64,000 bases of DNA from Pseudomonas sp. FP2335. Lineage in GTDB: Bacteria > Pseudomonadota > Gammaproteobacteria > Pseudomonadales > Pseudomonadaceae. Of this stretch, positions 37,118 to 45,725 are shown in pieces (position 1 is the first letter of the stretch; each line of letters begins with the position of its first letter). The stretch spans positions 5,639,501 to 5,703,500 of the forward strand of contig NZ_CP117437.1 of NCBI RefSeq assembly GCF_030687535.1, given 5' to 3'. A program made the translations under genes and the position numbers. Under the pieces are notes generated by a model. That model did not search any database. It was not told where the DNA came from and saw nothing but the letters and a program-made list of their open reading frames with translations.

Positions 37118-38497
37118 GTGACTGCACTGACCCCGCTGCAAAAACTCTGGCTGACAGAAACCGTGCGCCTGCGCGAAGAACACGCAGGCCCCTTGGACGA
37201 CCAGGAAGCCAACCGCCTGGCCCGCGCGGCCGGTGGCGATTTGCCGACGCGTATCCAGCGCCGCGCCCTGCACCTGGCCGAACGCGATGGCCTGAGCGCC
37301 GCCCTCACCCGCTGGCTGCAAGGTGCGCGCCTGGCGCTGGTGCTGCTGGCCATCGTCGCGCTGATCAGCGGCGCCGGCCTGGCCTTCGCCGCGCTGGGCA
37401 ACGGCCTGGGCCCGGTGAATGTGTTCTGGGCCTTGGGCAGCCTGCTCGGTTTGAATCTGATCCTGCTGATCAGTTGGGCCCTGGGCCTGCTGTTTGCCGG
37501 CGAACACGGCGCCAGCCTGGGGCGGCTGTGGTTGTGGCTCAGCGAAAAACTCGCCCGCGACGCCAAGGCCGCACAATTGGCACCGGCGTTGTTGCTGTTG
37601 CTGCAACGCCAGAAACTCAATCGCTGGGCCGTCGGCGTGCTGGTCAACGGCCTGTGGCTGCTGGCCATGCTCAGCGCCCTGGCGATCCTGCTGACGCTGC
37701 TCGCCACCCGCCGCTACGGCTTCGTGTGGGAAACCACCATCCTCAGCGCCGACACCTTCGTCGCCGCAACCCAAACGTTGGGCAGCCTGCCCGCGCTGCT
37801 GGGCTTCAACGTACCAACCGTCGAGATGATCCGCGCCAGCGGCGATCTCGCGCTGAACATCGAACGCGCCCGCCAGGCCTGGGCCGCTTGGTTGGTAGGC
37901 GTGCTGCTGGTCTACGGCCTGCTGCCGCGTCTGCTCCTCGCCCTGCTCTGCCTGTGGCGCTGGCAACGCGGGCGCGCCGCCCTGCGCCTGGACCTCAACC
38001 TGCCGGGCTACAGCCAGCTGCGTGAACGCCTGATGCCAAGCAGCGAACGCCTCGGCGTCAACGACGCCGCACCGGAGCAGTTGCCCCCTGTCAGCGGCGG
38101 CGTCAGCGACCTGCACAGCGACGGCGCCCTGCTGGTGGCCATCGAACTGGACGACCAGCATCCATGGCCGCCCAAGCTGCCTGCCAACGTCAACGACGCC
38201 GGCATCCTCGACAGCCGCGAATCGCGCCACAAACTGCTGGAACAACTCACGCGCTTCCCGCCCGCCCGCCTGGCCATCGCCTGCGACCCACGACGTTCGC
38301 CGGATCGCGGCAGCCTCGCGCTGATCGCCGAACTCGCCCGTAGCGCCGCCGCCACCCGTGTGTGGCTGCTGCAAGCACCGCCCGGCCAGGCGCTGGACGC
38401 CGAACGCCTGGGCGACTGGCACAGCGCGCTGCAACAGCTAGAGCTGCCCTTCGCCGACTGCGCGCCGCTGAACTGGCTGGAGACCGGTCATGACTAA
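37118..38497 (+). CDS. DUF2868 family membrane protein
   Basis: A 459-residue protein with a cytoplasmic N-terminus, four hydrophobic helices at about residues 70-90, 103-124, 170-190 and 265-285, and a soluble C-terminal half (LLVAIELDDQHPWPPKLP, ARLAIACDPRRSPDRGS). It fits DUF2868, which is usually found beside a GTPase with a DUF3482 domain, as here. Its end overlaps that GTPase gene by 8 bp, so the two are co-translated and probably act together at the inner membrane. Function unknown. Confidence 0.83.
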   Translation: MTALTPLQKLWLTETVRLREEHAGPLDDQEANRLARAAGGDLPTRIQRRALHLAERDGLSAALTRWLQGARLALVLLAIVALISGAGLAFAALGNGLGPVNVFWALGSLLGLNLILLISWALGLLFAGEHGASLGRLWLWLSEKLARDAKAAQLAPALLLLLQRQKLNRWAVGVLVNGLWLLAMLSALAILLTLLATRRYGFVWETTILSADTFVAATQTLGSLPALLGFNVPTVEMIRASGDLALNIERARQAWAAWLVGVLLVYGLLPRLLLALLCLWRWQRGRAALRLDLNLPGYSQLRERLMPSSERLGVNDAAPEQLPPVSGGVSDLHSDGALLVAIELDDQHPWPPKLPANVNDAGILDSRESRHKLLEQLTRFPPARLAIACDPRRSPDRGSLALIAELARSAAATRVWLLQAPPGQALDAERLGDWHSALQQLELPFADCAPLNWLETGHD

Positions 38498-39857
38498 ACC
38501 GCTGAAACTCGCCGTGGTCGGCCACACCAATGTCGGCAAAACCTCGCTGCTGCGCACCCTGACCCGCGACGTGGGCTTCGGCGAAGTCTCCCACCGCCCC
38601 AGCACCACACGGCATGTCGAAGGTGCGCGCTTGTCGGTGGACGGCGAAGCCCTGCTGGAGTTGTACGACACTCCCGGCCTGGAAGACGCCATCGCCCTGC
38701 TCGACTACCTGGAGCGCCTGGACCGCCCGGGTGAACGCCTCGACGGCCCGGCCCGGCTGGCGCGGTTCCTCGAAGGCAGCGAAGCGCGCCAGCGTTTCGA
38801 ACAGGAAGCCAAGGTGCTGCGCCAACTGCTGGCCTCGGACGCCGGCCTGTATGTGATCGACGCCCGCGAGCCGGTGCTGGCCAAGTACCGCGACGAGCTG
38901 CAAGTGCTGGCCAGTTGCGGCAAGCCGTTACTGCCGGTGCTCAACTTTGTCAGCAGCAGCGACCATCGCGAACCGGACTGGCGTGAAGCCCTGGCCCGCC
39001 TGGGCCTGCATGCACTGGTGCGGTTCGACAGCGTCGCACCGCCGGAAGACGGCGAGCGCCGCCTGTACGAAAGCCTCGCCCTATTGCTGGAAAACGCCCG
39101 GCCGCAGTTGGAGCGCCTGATTCTTGACCAGCAGGCCCAGCGCCAGGCCCGTCAGCAAAGCGCAGCGCGGTTGATCGCCGAGCTGCTGATCGACTGTGCC
39201 GCGTGCCGTCGCAGCGTGGTCACCGAAGATGAGCCGCACGCCATCAACGAGCTGCGCAAGGCCGTGCGCCAGCGCGAACAGAAATGCGTGGAAGCGCTGC
39301 TCAAACTGTTCGGCTTTCGCCCGCAAGACGCCGCCGCCAGCGATTTGCCGCTGCTCGACGGGCGCTGGGGCGATGACCTGTTCAACCCGGAAACCCTCAA
39401 GCAACTCGGGGTGCGCGTCGGTGGCGGGATCGCCGCCGGGGCCGCCGCCGGGGCCGGTGTGGATCTGCTGGTCGGCGGCCTGACCCTCGGCGCCGCCGCC
39501 CTGGCCGGGGCGATTGCCGGTGGTGCGCTGCAAACCGCGCGCAGCTACGGCAGCCGGCTGCTGGGCAAGATCAAAGGCCAACGCGAACTGACCGTGGACG
39601 ACAGCGTGCTGCGCCTGCTCGCGCTACGCCAACGTCAGTTGCTCAAGGCCCTGAACCTGCGTGGGCATGCGGCGATTCACAGCATCAAGGTCGATACGCC
39701 CCAGGACAAAAGCTGGCGCGAGGGCAAATTGCCGGACGCGCTGCACAAAGCTCGCGCCCATCCGCAATGGTCGTCGCTCAACCCCCACGCCAAACTCAGC
39801 CAGGCCGAACGCCAGGAGCAGGTCGAAGCACTCGCCCAGCGCCTCGACGAAACCTAA
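38490..39857 (+). CDS. Era-like GTPase with DUF3482 domain
   Basis: A 455-residue GTPase. The N-terminal G domain has the P-loop GHTNVGKTSLL (G1), a threonine-rich switch (STTRHVEGARL), DTPG (G3) and a G4-like LPVLNFVSS. The C-terminal DUF3482 part has a Gly/Ala-rich hydrophobic stretch (GGGIAAGAAAGAGVDLLVGG, about residues 309-328) that could enter the membrane. It overlaps the DUF2868 gene by 8 bp upstream, and its stop overlaps the stop of the opposite-strand HD oxygenase gene by 3 bp. Role unknown. Confidence 0.83.
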   Translation: MTKPLKLAVVGHTNVGKTSLLRTLTRDVGFGEVSHRPSTTRHVEGARLSVDGEALLELYDTPGLEDAIALLDYLERLDRPGERLDGPARLARFLEGSEARQRFEQEAKVLRQLLASDAGLYVIDAREPVLAKYRDELQVLASCGKPLLPVLNFVSSSDHREPDWREALARLGLHALVRFDSVAPPEDGERRLYESLALLLENARPQLERLILDQQAQRQARQQSAARLIAELLIDCAACRRSVVTEDEPHAINELRKAVRQREQKCVEALLKLFGFRPQDAAASDLPLLDGRWGDDLFNPETLKQLGVRVGGGIAAGAAAGAGVDLLVGGLTLGAAALAGAIAGGALQTARSYGSRLLGKIKGQRELTVDDSVLRLLALRQRQLLKALNLRGHAAIHSIKVDTPQDKSWREGKLPDALHKARAHPQWSSLNPHAKLSQAERQEQVEALAQRLDET

Positions 39858-40408
39858 GCCGCCAACACCTGCCGCGCCTTGGCCTTGAGCACCTCAAGGT
39901 CGAGCAGCGGCACATGCATCTGCTTGGCCTGCTCGTCCCAATGACGCATGCGCAGGCTGACCGCGCAGAGCGGGTCCTGCTCAAAGGCCTGGGCTTCTTC
40001 GGCGGTCATCATCCCGCCCTGATAGCCCAGGGTGCGACGGCTGGCTGCGCTCAATCGGGCGTAGTAGCCCGGTTGGTTGAACGTCAGGTAGCGCTTGGCT
40101 TGCACGTGGTATTCCACGAGCCTGGCCAAGCGTTCGCTGAACCCGGCGCGGCGCAGGTAATCCGCGCCCAGCCTTTCGTGGCTGACCACGCCGTAGCCGC
40201 CCATGTCCGCGCCGCCTTGGCCGCACAGATGCCCGATGTCGTGGAAAAACGCCGCCAGCACCACTTCATCGTCAAACCCTTCCAACATGGCAAGCTGCGC
40301 GGCCTGGGACATGTGCTCGATCTGCGACACCGGCTCGCCGATGTAATCCGCCGCGCCGTGTCGCTCGTACAGGCCAAAGACCTCGGCAATCGCCTGTTCC
40401 GGGCTCAT
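39854..40408 (-). CDS. PhnZ-like HD-domain phosphonate oxygenase
   Basis: A 184-residue HD-domain protein. The mixed-valent di-iron ligands of PhnZ are all in place: H32, H56-D57, H77, H101 and D158 here, against H34, H58-D59, H80, H104 and D161 in PhnZ. The substrate-contact pair Y22 and E25 (DYIGEPVSQIEH) matches PhnZ Y24 and E27. PhnZ cleaves the C-P bond of (R)-2-amino-1-hydroxyethylphosphonate to glycine and phosphate. The frame is open upstream inside the FAD gene, but I start at the ATG at 40408, which shares a base with the FAD gene stop. The usual partner PhnY is not present. Confidence 0.85.
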   Translation of the reverse strand: MSPEQAIAEVFGLYERHGAADYIGEPVSQIEHMSQAAQLAMLEGFDDEVVLAAFFHDIGHLCGQGGADMGGYGVVSHERLGADYLRRAGFSERLARLVEYHVQAKRYLTFNQPGYYARLSAASRRTLGYQGGMMTAEEAQAFEQDPLCAVSLRMRHWDEQAKQMHVPLLDLEVLKAKARQVLAA

Positions 40409-41541
40409 CACACACTCCCCCACAACGCACTGATATTGCGCTCGGCCAGCGCCGGCCCGACGCTCATGCCCACGCCGGTGTGCATCAACGCTGCGCTCAC
40501 CCCCGGTGCCGCCCGCAGGAACGAGAACGGCCCCGGCCCCCGTGCCCCGTATACGCCCTGCCAGCGCTCCACCACCTGGAGCCTGCAACCCAGGGTCTGC
40601 TCGGCCAGTTCGATCATCCAGTCGTCGACCTGCTCGGCGTTGAACGGCGAGGCATCGCTGCCGTAGGCATGGGAGTCGCCGATAATCAGCTCGCCATAGG
40701 GTGTCGGGCTGATCAGCAGGTGGATGCCGTGCTCGTGCAGGTGCGGCACATCGCGCAGGATCTGCGCCCGCACCGTCGCCGCCTCGGGCAGGTCGGCGAA
40801 GGCGCCGTAGTGCACGCAACTGAGGCCGGTGAGCAAGGCGTGTTGCAGGTTGAGATTGACCGCTGGCCGTGCGCGCAGCATTTGCAGGCGACAGATACTT
40901 GGGTTGAGTTCGGCCATCGCGTCGGCCAGCAGGGTTTGGTAGTCGTGACCGGAGCAGACGATGATCTGCTCACCGCGAAAGCTGCCCGCCGTACTGTGCA
41001 GCAGGCCCGGTTCCACATCGCGTACCAGGGTGGAGAAATGAAACTCCACGTTCAATTCGTTGCGAAGGTAGTTGATCAACGCCGGGAGCGCTTCGCGCGA
41101 ATACAGTTGCTGGTCGTCCTTGCCGTGCAACGCGGCACGGTGATGACGGAACTGGCCGCCATACAAATCCTTCATCGCTGCGCCTTGCAGCAATTCGACG
41201 TGGTAGCCGTGTTCCTTGGCGCGGCCGGCGCAGAAGGCTTCGAGCAGATGCTCTTCGGCTTCGTTGCGGGCGAACAGGTAGGCGCCGTTGCGCTTGAGCT
41301 GCAGGCCGGCGGCCTGGGCCCAGTGGCCCCAGATGTCACGGCTTTGCCGCGCCAGGTCGAGCATCGTGCCTGGCGGCTGGCCGGTGACCAGGGCCTGGCC
41401 GAAGTTGCGTACCGAGGCGCCCAGGGGCGTGGCGCTGCGTTCGAAGACCTTGACCTTGAGACCGCGCCGGGCGGCGGCGAAGGCGTGGGACAGGCCGAGG
41501 ATGCCGGCGCCGACAATCAAAAGGTCGGTGGGGTGTGTCAT
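40408..41541 (-). CDS. FAD-dependent amine oxidase of phosphonate loci (PbfD / TIGR03364-like)
   Basis: A 377-residue FAD oxidoreductase of the glycine oxidase / DAO family. The FAD-binding motif DLLIVGAGILGLSHA is at residues 6-20, with KVFERSATPLGASVRNFGQA after it. The C-terminal half has LLISPTPYGELIIGDSH and GARGPGPFSF. Members of the TIGR03364 group occur beside phosphonate genes; enzymes of this type (PbfD) have been reported to oxidise N-methylated 2-aminoethylphosphonate. It is coupled to the PhnZ-like gene (stop-start TGATG). A REPIN separates it from the transporter genes upstream. The exact substrate in this strain is open. Confidence 0.83.
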   Translation of the reverse strand: MTHPTDLLIVGAGILGLSHAFAAARRGLKVKVFERSATPLGASVRNFGQALVTGQPPGTMLDLARQSRDIWGHWAQAAGLQLKRNGAYLFARNEAEEHLLEAFCAGRAKEHGYHVELLQGAAMKDLYGGQFRHHRAALHGKDDQQLYSREALPALINYLRNELNVEFHFSTLVRDVEPGLLHSTAGSFRGEQIIVCSGHDYQTLLADAMAELNPSICRLQMLRARPAVNLNLQHALLTGLSCVHYGAFADLPEAATVRAQILRDVPHLHEHGIHLLISPTPYGELIIGDSHAYGSDASPFNAEQVDDWMIELAEQTLGCRLQVVERWQGVYGARGPGPFSFLRAAPGVSAALMHTGVGMSVGPALAERNISALWGSV

Positions 41542-41567
41542 GGAATGATGTCCTGAATTCAAGGCCG

Positions 41568-41645
41568 CCTTCGCGAGCAAGCCCGCTCCCACATTTGAAT
41601 GTGTTCACAAATCAAAATGTGGGAGCGGGCTTGCTCGCGAAGAGG
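41568..41645. repeat. REP pair, tail-to-tail, inside the aminophosphonate locus
   Basis: CCTTCGCGAGCAAGCCCGCT, a short spacer (TTTGAATGTGTTCACAAATCAAAA) and ATGTGGGAGCGGGCTTGCTC. It lies between the binding-protein gene and the FAD oxidase gene on the same transcript side, so it may stabilise or end the upstream message. Confidence 0.88.
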
Positions 41646-41666
41646 CCAGCAGCCCTAACGAAAAAA

Positions 41667-42689
41667 TTACTGACCCGCCACCTTCTCCGACTTCCCGTCA
41701 TAGCGCTTGCGCCACTCAGTCAGGATGCTGTCGCGATTCTTCGACGCCCAGGCAAAGTCGTTCTTGATCAGCCGCTGCTCATAATCGGCCGGCAATTCGG
41801 TCTGCGGCTTGGCAATCCCCGGCTGGGCGAGCACGGCGAAGTTGTCCTTGTACAGCGCCATCGCCGCTGGGCTGGCGGAAAAGTCGGCGAGTTTTTTCGC
41901 CGCGTCGGCGTGGGCCGTGCCCTTCATCACGGCCGTCGCTTCAATGTCCCAACCCAGGCCTTCTTTCGGCAGGATGATGTCCAGCGGCGCGCCCTGGCGC
42001 TTCAACTGCACGGCCGGGTATTCAAAGGAAATCCCGATCGGGAATTCACCAGACGCCGCCAGCTTGCACGGCTTGGAGCCCGAGTGAACGTACTGGCCGA
42101 TGTTCTGGTGCAGGTCGTCCATGTACTGCCAGCCCTGCTTCTCGCCATAGGTCTGCAACCACGCGCTCACATCCAGGAAACCGGTGCCGGACGAGGCCGG
42201 GTTGGGCATCACGATCTTGCCCTTGTACTCAGGCTTGGTCAGGTCTTGCCAGCTCACCGGCTTGCTCAGGCCTTGCTTCTCAGCTTCGACGGTGTTGAAG
42301 CAAATGGTCGCGGCCCAGACGTCCATGCCCACCCAAGCCGGCGGGTTGGCCGGGTCGCGGTAGTTTTTGCCGATCTTGTCCAGGTCCTTGGGGGCGTAGT
42401 TATCCAGCATGCCTTGCTGATCGAGGATCGCCAGGCTCGACGCGGCCAGGCCCCAGACCGCGTCGGCTTGCGGGCGGTCTTTCTCGGCCAGCAGCTTGGC
42501 GGTGATGATGCCGGTGGAGTCGCGCACCCACTTGATTTCGATGTCCGGGTTGGCCTTTTCGAAGGCTTGCTTGTAGGTCTTCAACTGCTCGGCTTCGAGG
42601 GCCGTGTACACCGTAAGGTCGGTCTTGGCGAAGGCATTCAGGCTGAATGCAGACAGTACGGCAGCGACCAGTGCCAGGGGTTTGAACAT
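41667..42689 (-). CDS. Aminophosphonate ABC transporter, substrate-binding protein
   Basis: A 340-residue periplasmic binding protein with a clear signal peptide (about residues 1-21, ending NAFA-KT). It has the type 2 (iron/polyamine-like) binding fold: DLTVYTALEAEQLKTYKQAF, KWVRDSTGIITAKLLAEKDRPQADAVWGLA (residues about 51-80) and IVMPNPASSGTGFLDV. This is the group annotated as putative 2-aminoethylphosphonate binding protein (PhnS-like). The ATG at 42689 has GGAGG-like sequence upstream. It follows the permease gene by 19 bp. Confidence 0.87.
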   Translation of the reverse strand: MFKPLALVAAVLSAFSLNAFAKTDLTVYTALEAEQLKTYKQAFEKANPDIEIKWVRDSTGIITAKLLAEKDRPQADAVWGLAASSLAILDQQGMLDNYAPKDLDKIGKNYRDPANPPAWVGMDVWAATICFNTVEAEKQGLSKPVSWQDLTKPEYKGKIVMPNPASSGTGFLDVSAWLQTYGEKQGWQYMDDLHQNIGQYVHSGSKPCKLAASGEFPIGISFEYPAVQLKRQGAPLDIILPKEGLGWDIEATAVMKGTAHADAAKKLADFSASPAAMALYKDNFAVLAQPGIAKPQTELPADYEQRLIKNDFAWASKNRDSILTEWRKRYDGKSEKVAGQ

Positions 42690-42708
42690 GGAACACCTCC
42701 TATCGGGA

Positions 42709-44421
42709 TTATTGGCCCGGCGCGCTCTGGCGCCAGGCTTGGGAGCGACGCAACGCGCCACGTGAGGCCCACGCCAGCAACAGCGAGACGCCGGCCGAGG
42801 TGAACAGGATCAGGGTCGACATGGCCGCCGCGCCGCCCACGTTGCCGGCATCGTCCATGTTCAACACGGCGACGGCGGCGAGGATGGTGTCGGGGCTGTA
42901 GAGGAAAATCGCGGCGGATACGGTCGTCATCGCCGATACAAACAGGTAGCGCACGATGTCCAGCAGCGCCGGCAGGCAGATCGGCACGGTGACTTTCAGG
43001 TAATGGCGATACAGCGGCGCCTTGAGGGACAGCGCGGCGGCTTCGAACTCGGCGTCCAGCTGGCGCAACGCCGTGGTGGCGGTCATCTGCGCGGTGGTCA
43101 AATAATGCGCAATGGTGCACACCACCAGCAGGGTCATGGTTCCGTAGAACACATGCAGCGGGTTGCCGTTGAGGTTGAAAAAGAACACGTAGCCCAGGCC
43201 CAGCACCAACCCCGGCACGGCCATCGGCACAAAGCTGAGCAGGCGCAGCGCGAGGTTCAGGCCTTTCTGGCCCTTGGTCTTTTCCATCAGGTAGGCGCCG
43301 GTGAAGATCAGCACGCTGCCGATCAACGCGGTGCACAAGGCCAGGGTCAGGCTGTTGCGATAGGCCAGCCAGCCGCCGCCGGCGGTGTCTTCGAACTGGT
43401 AGTGGGTCAGCGACAGCGACAGGTTGTACGGCCAGAATTTCACCAGCGAGGAGTACACCGCCATGCCGAACACCAGCAGCAAAACGGCGCAGATCAGTAG
43501 GACGATGGCCAGGTAGCAGCCGTCCCTCGAACGCGATGGCAGCGGTTGGAACACTTGGGCGCGGCCGCTCATAGAGTCGCCATGACGGCGGCGCAACCAC
43601 GCATCCACGCCGAAGCTGAACAGCGCCGGCAGCAGCAACACCATGCCGATCAACGCGCCGCGACCGAACTGTTGCTGGCCGACCACCGCCTTGTACGCCT
43701 CCAGCGCCAGCACCTGATAATCGCCGCCGACCACCACGGGCACGCCGAAGTCGGTGATGGTCAAGGTAAACACCAGACAGAATGCGGCGAACACCGCCTG
43801 GCGCGTGGCCGGCCAGGTGATGCTGCGAAACGCCCGGGCCGGGCTCGCCCCCATGCTGGAGGCCGCGTCGAACAGGCGCGCATCCGCCAGGGACAGCGCC
43901 GACAGCAGGATCATCAAGGCGTGTGGGAAGGTGTAGATCACTTCGCCCAGAACGATGCCCCAGAAACCGTAGATATTCTCCGAGAGCAAGCCGCGCAACA
44001 TACCCTGGTTGCCGAATAGATAAACCAGCGCAATCCCCGGCAGCATCGACGGTGCCATCAACGGCAACAGGGACAGGCCGCGCCAGATCGCCTTGCCGGG
44101 AATCAGCGTGCGTTGCAGGGCGTAGGCAAACAGGTAGGCCAGCGGTACGACGATGGCCGCGACGCTGAGGGAAACTTTCAGACTGTTGCCAAGCAACCAG
44201 TGGAAGTTTGCGCTGGTGATCAGTGCTTTAGCCGCGACCAGACCGCCGCCCTGCCCCGCTTCGCTGCTGAAACCACGCCAGAAGATCGCCAGCAACGGCA
44301 GCAACACGGCGACGCCCAGCAAGCACAGCCAGAGCAGTTTGCCGCCGACCACAAACAGGCGGTCGCCCAGTTCGGCACGGGAAGCCTGGCGCACGGCGGG
44401 CAAGGTCATGACAACGGCCAT
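42709..44421 (-). CDS. Aminophosphonate ABC transporter, fused double permease
   Basis: A 570-residue protein in which two binding-protein-dependent permease domains are joined in one chain: the first with an EAA-like loop near DAASSMGASPARAFRSITWP, the second near AAALSLKAPLYRHYLKVTVP. About twelve helices. The layout fits the putative 2-aminoethylphosphonate permease group (PhnU/PhnV in one). The ATG at 44421 follows the ATPase stop by one base; a second in-frame ATG is at 44409. It lies between its ATPase and binding-protein genes. Confidence 0.88.
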   Translation of the reverse strand: MAVVMTLPAVRQASRAELGDRLFVVGGKLLWLCLLGVAVLLPLLAIFWRGFSSEAGQGGGLVAAKALITSANFHWLLGNSLKVSLSVAAIVVPLAYLFAYALQRTLIPGKAIWRGLSLLPLMAPSMLPGIALVYLFGNQGMLRGLLSENIYGFWGIVLGEVIYTFPHALMILLSALSLADARLFDAASSMGASPARAFRSITWPATRQAVFAAFCLVFTLTITDFGVPVVVGGDYQVLALEAYKAVVGQQQFGRGALIGMVLLLPALFSFGVDAWLRRRHGDSMSGRAQVFQPLPSRSRDGCYLAIVLLICAVLLLVFGMAVYSSLVKFWPYNLSLSLTHYQFEDTAGGGWLAYRNSLTLALCTALIGSVLIFTGAYLMEKTKGQKGLNLALRLLSFVPMAVPGLVLGLGYVFFFNLNGNPLHVFYGTMTLLVVCTIAHYLTTAQMTATTALRQLDAEFEAAALSLKAPLYRHYLKVTVPICLPALLDIVRYLFVSAMTTVSAAIFLYSPDTILAAVAVLNMDDAGNVGGAAAMSTLILFTSAGVSLLLAWASRGALRRSQAWRQSAPGQ

Positions 44422-44422
44422 C

Positions 44423-45487
44423 TCAGGCAAACACCTGCAGGCTGCGCGGCGGCAAGGCCACCCAGATGTCCTGGGCGCCCAGGCGCGGCATGGCTTCCGG
44501 GGCCAGTTCGGCGAGCAGCGCATGGCCGGGTAACTGCTCGAGCTCAAAGCTCATGCGGCAGCGGTTGCCGAGGAACGTGACCTCGCGGACCTTGGCCGGG
44601 AACAGGTTTTCTTCATGCACCGGCGGGTTGACGCTGATGGCTTCCGGGCGGCAGAACAGGCGGCCGGACTTGGCCACGCCGGCATCATCGGCCAAGCGCA
44701 TGTTCATCCCGCCGACCTGGGCGTGGCTGGCGCTGTTGCGGCTGAATGGCAGCCAATTGCCCTGGCCGACAAATTCCGCCACGAACGACGTGGCCGGGCG
44801 GTCGTAGATTTCCTGGGGCGTGGCGTACTGCTCGACCTTGCCGTTGTTCATCACGGCGATGCGGTCGGCCATCAGCATGGCTTCGTCCTGGTTGTGGGTG
44901 ACCATCAGCGTGGTGATGCCCAGGCGCCGTTGCAGTTGGCGCAGTTCGGTGCACAGATGCTCGCGCACACGGGCGTCGAGGGCGGACATCGGTTCATCCA
45001 GCAGCAATAACGACGGCGCAGGCGCCAGCGCCCGGGCTAGAGCCACGCGTTGTTGCTGGCCGCCGGAGAGTTGGCCGGGGTATTTCTTTTCACTGCCGAC
45101 CAGGCCGACCAGTTCCAACATCTGAGCGACACGCTTGCGCACTTCATCGCGGCCGCTGCCGGTGAGGCCGTAGCCGATGTTCGCTTCGACGGTCAGGTTG
45201 GGAAACAGGGCGTAGGACTGGAACAGAATGCCGTAGTCCCGTGCCTGGGGTGGCAGCAGGGAAACGTCGCGGTTGCCCAGGTAAAGTTCGCCGCTGTCCT
45301 GGCGCTCGAGCCCGGCGATGCAGCGCAGCAAGGTGGTCTTGCCACAGCCGGACGGGCCCAACAGGCACACCAACTCACCGGCGGCGACGTCCAGGGATAC
45401 GTTGTCGAGCGCAGTGAAGGCGCCGAAGCGTTTCTGGATATTGCGCACCTTCATCGGCGCGCCGGGTTGGCTCAGGGCAGTGTTCAT
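44423..45487 (-). CDS. Aminophosphonate ABC transporter, ATP-binding protein
   Basis: A 354-residue ATPase. Walker A is LLGPSGCGKTT, the Q loop is ILFQSYALFPNLT, the signature is QLSGGQQQRVALARAL, Walker B is LLLLDEPMSALD, and the switch histidine is in MVTHNQDEA. A C-terminal TOBE domain follows (VREVTFLGNRCRMSF). It is of the polyamine/iron/2-aminoethylphosphonate type (PhnT-like). I use the ATG at 45487 with AGGTG upstream; a GTG lies three codons earlier. It is the first gene of the transporter operon. Confidence 0.9.
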   Translation of the reverse strand: MNTALSQPGAPMKVRNIQKRFGAFTALDNVSLDVAAGELVCLLGPSGCGKTTLLRCIAGLERQDSGELYLGNRDVSLLPPQARDYGILFQSYALFPNLTVEANIGYGLTGSGRDEVRKRVAQMLELVGLVGSEKKYPGQLSGGQQQRVALARALAPAPSLLLLDEPMSALDARVREHLCTELRQLQRRLGITTLMVTHNQDEAMLMADRIAVMNNGKVEQYATPQEIYDRPATSFVAEFVGQGNWLPFSRNSASHAQVGGMNMRLADDAGVAKSGRLFCRPEAISVNPPVHEENLFPAKVREVTFLGNRCRMSFELEQLPGHALLAELAPEAMPRLGAQDIWVALPPRSLQVFA

Positions 45488-45623
45488 GCGTGGCACCTCA
45501 TCAAACGGATGAGGGTCATGCTAGGTAGGCAATGCGTCGCGCGTGTGGCAGGAAGGCAAAAGGTGGTGATAGTGGTATTGGTGGATTTGGGTAGGGGTCA
45601 AAGGGGTGTGGTGCCTGCACTGC

Positions 45624-45702
45624 CGCTTTCGCGGGCAAGCCCGCTCCCACACTTGATCGGGTTCACACGGTCAAAATGTGGGAGCGGGCTTGCCCGCGAA
45701 GA
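45624..45702. repeat. REP pair, tail-to-tail, between LysR gene and ATPase gene
   Basis: CGCTTTCGCGGGCAAGCCCG, a spacer (CACTTGATCGGGTTCACACG, then GTCAAAA) and ATGTGGGAGCGGGCTTGCCC. The spacer is nearly the inverse of the one at 20381-20410. It sits in the 238-bp gap just before the transporter operon, in the 3' region of the LysR gene. Confidence 0.88.
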
Positions 45703-45725
45703 GGCCCTCAAGACCACCATAGAAC

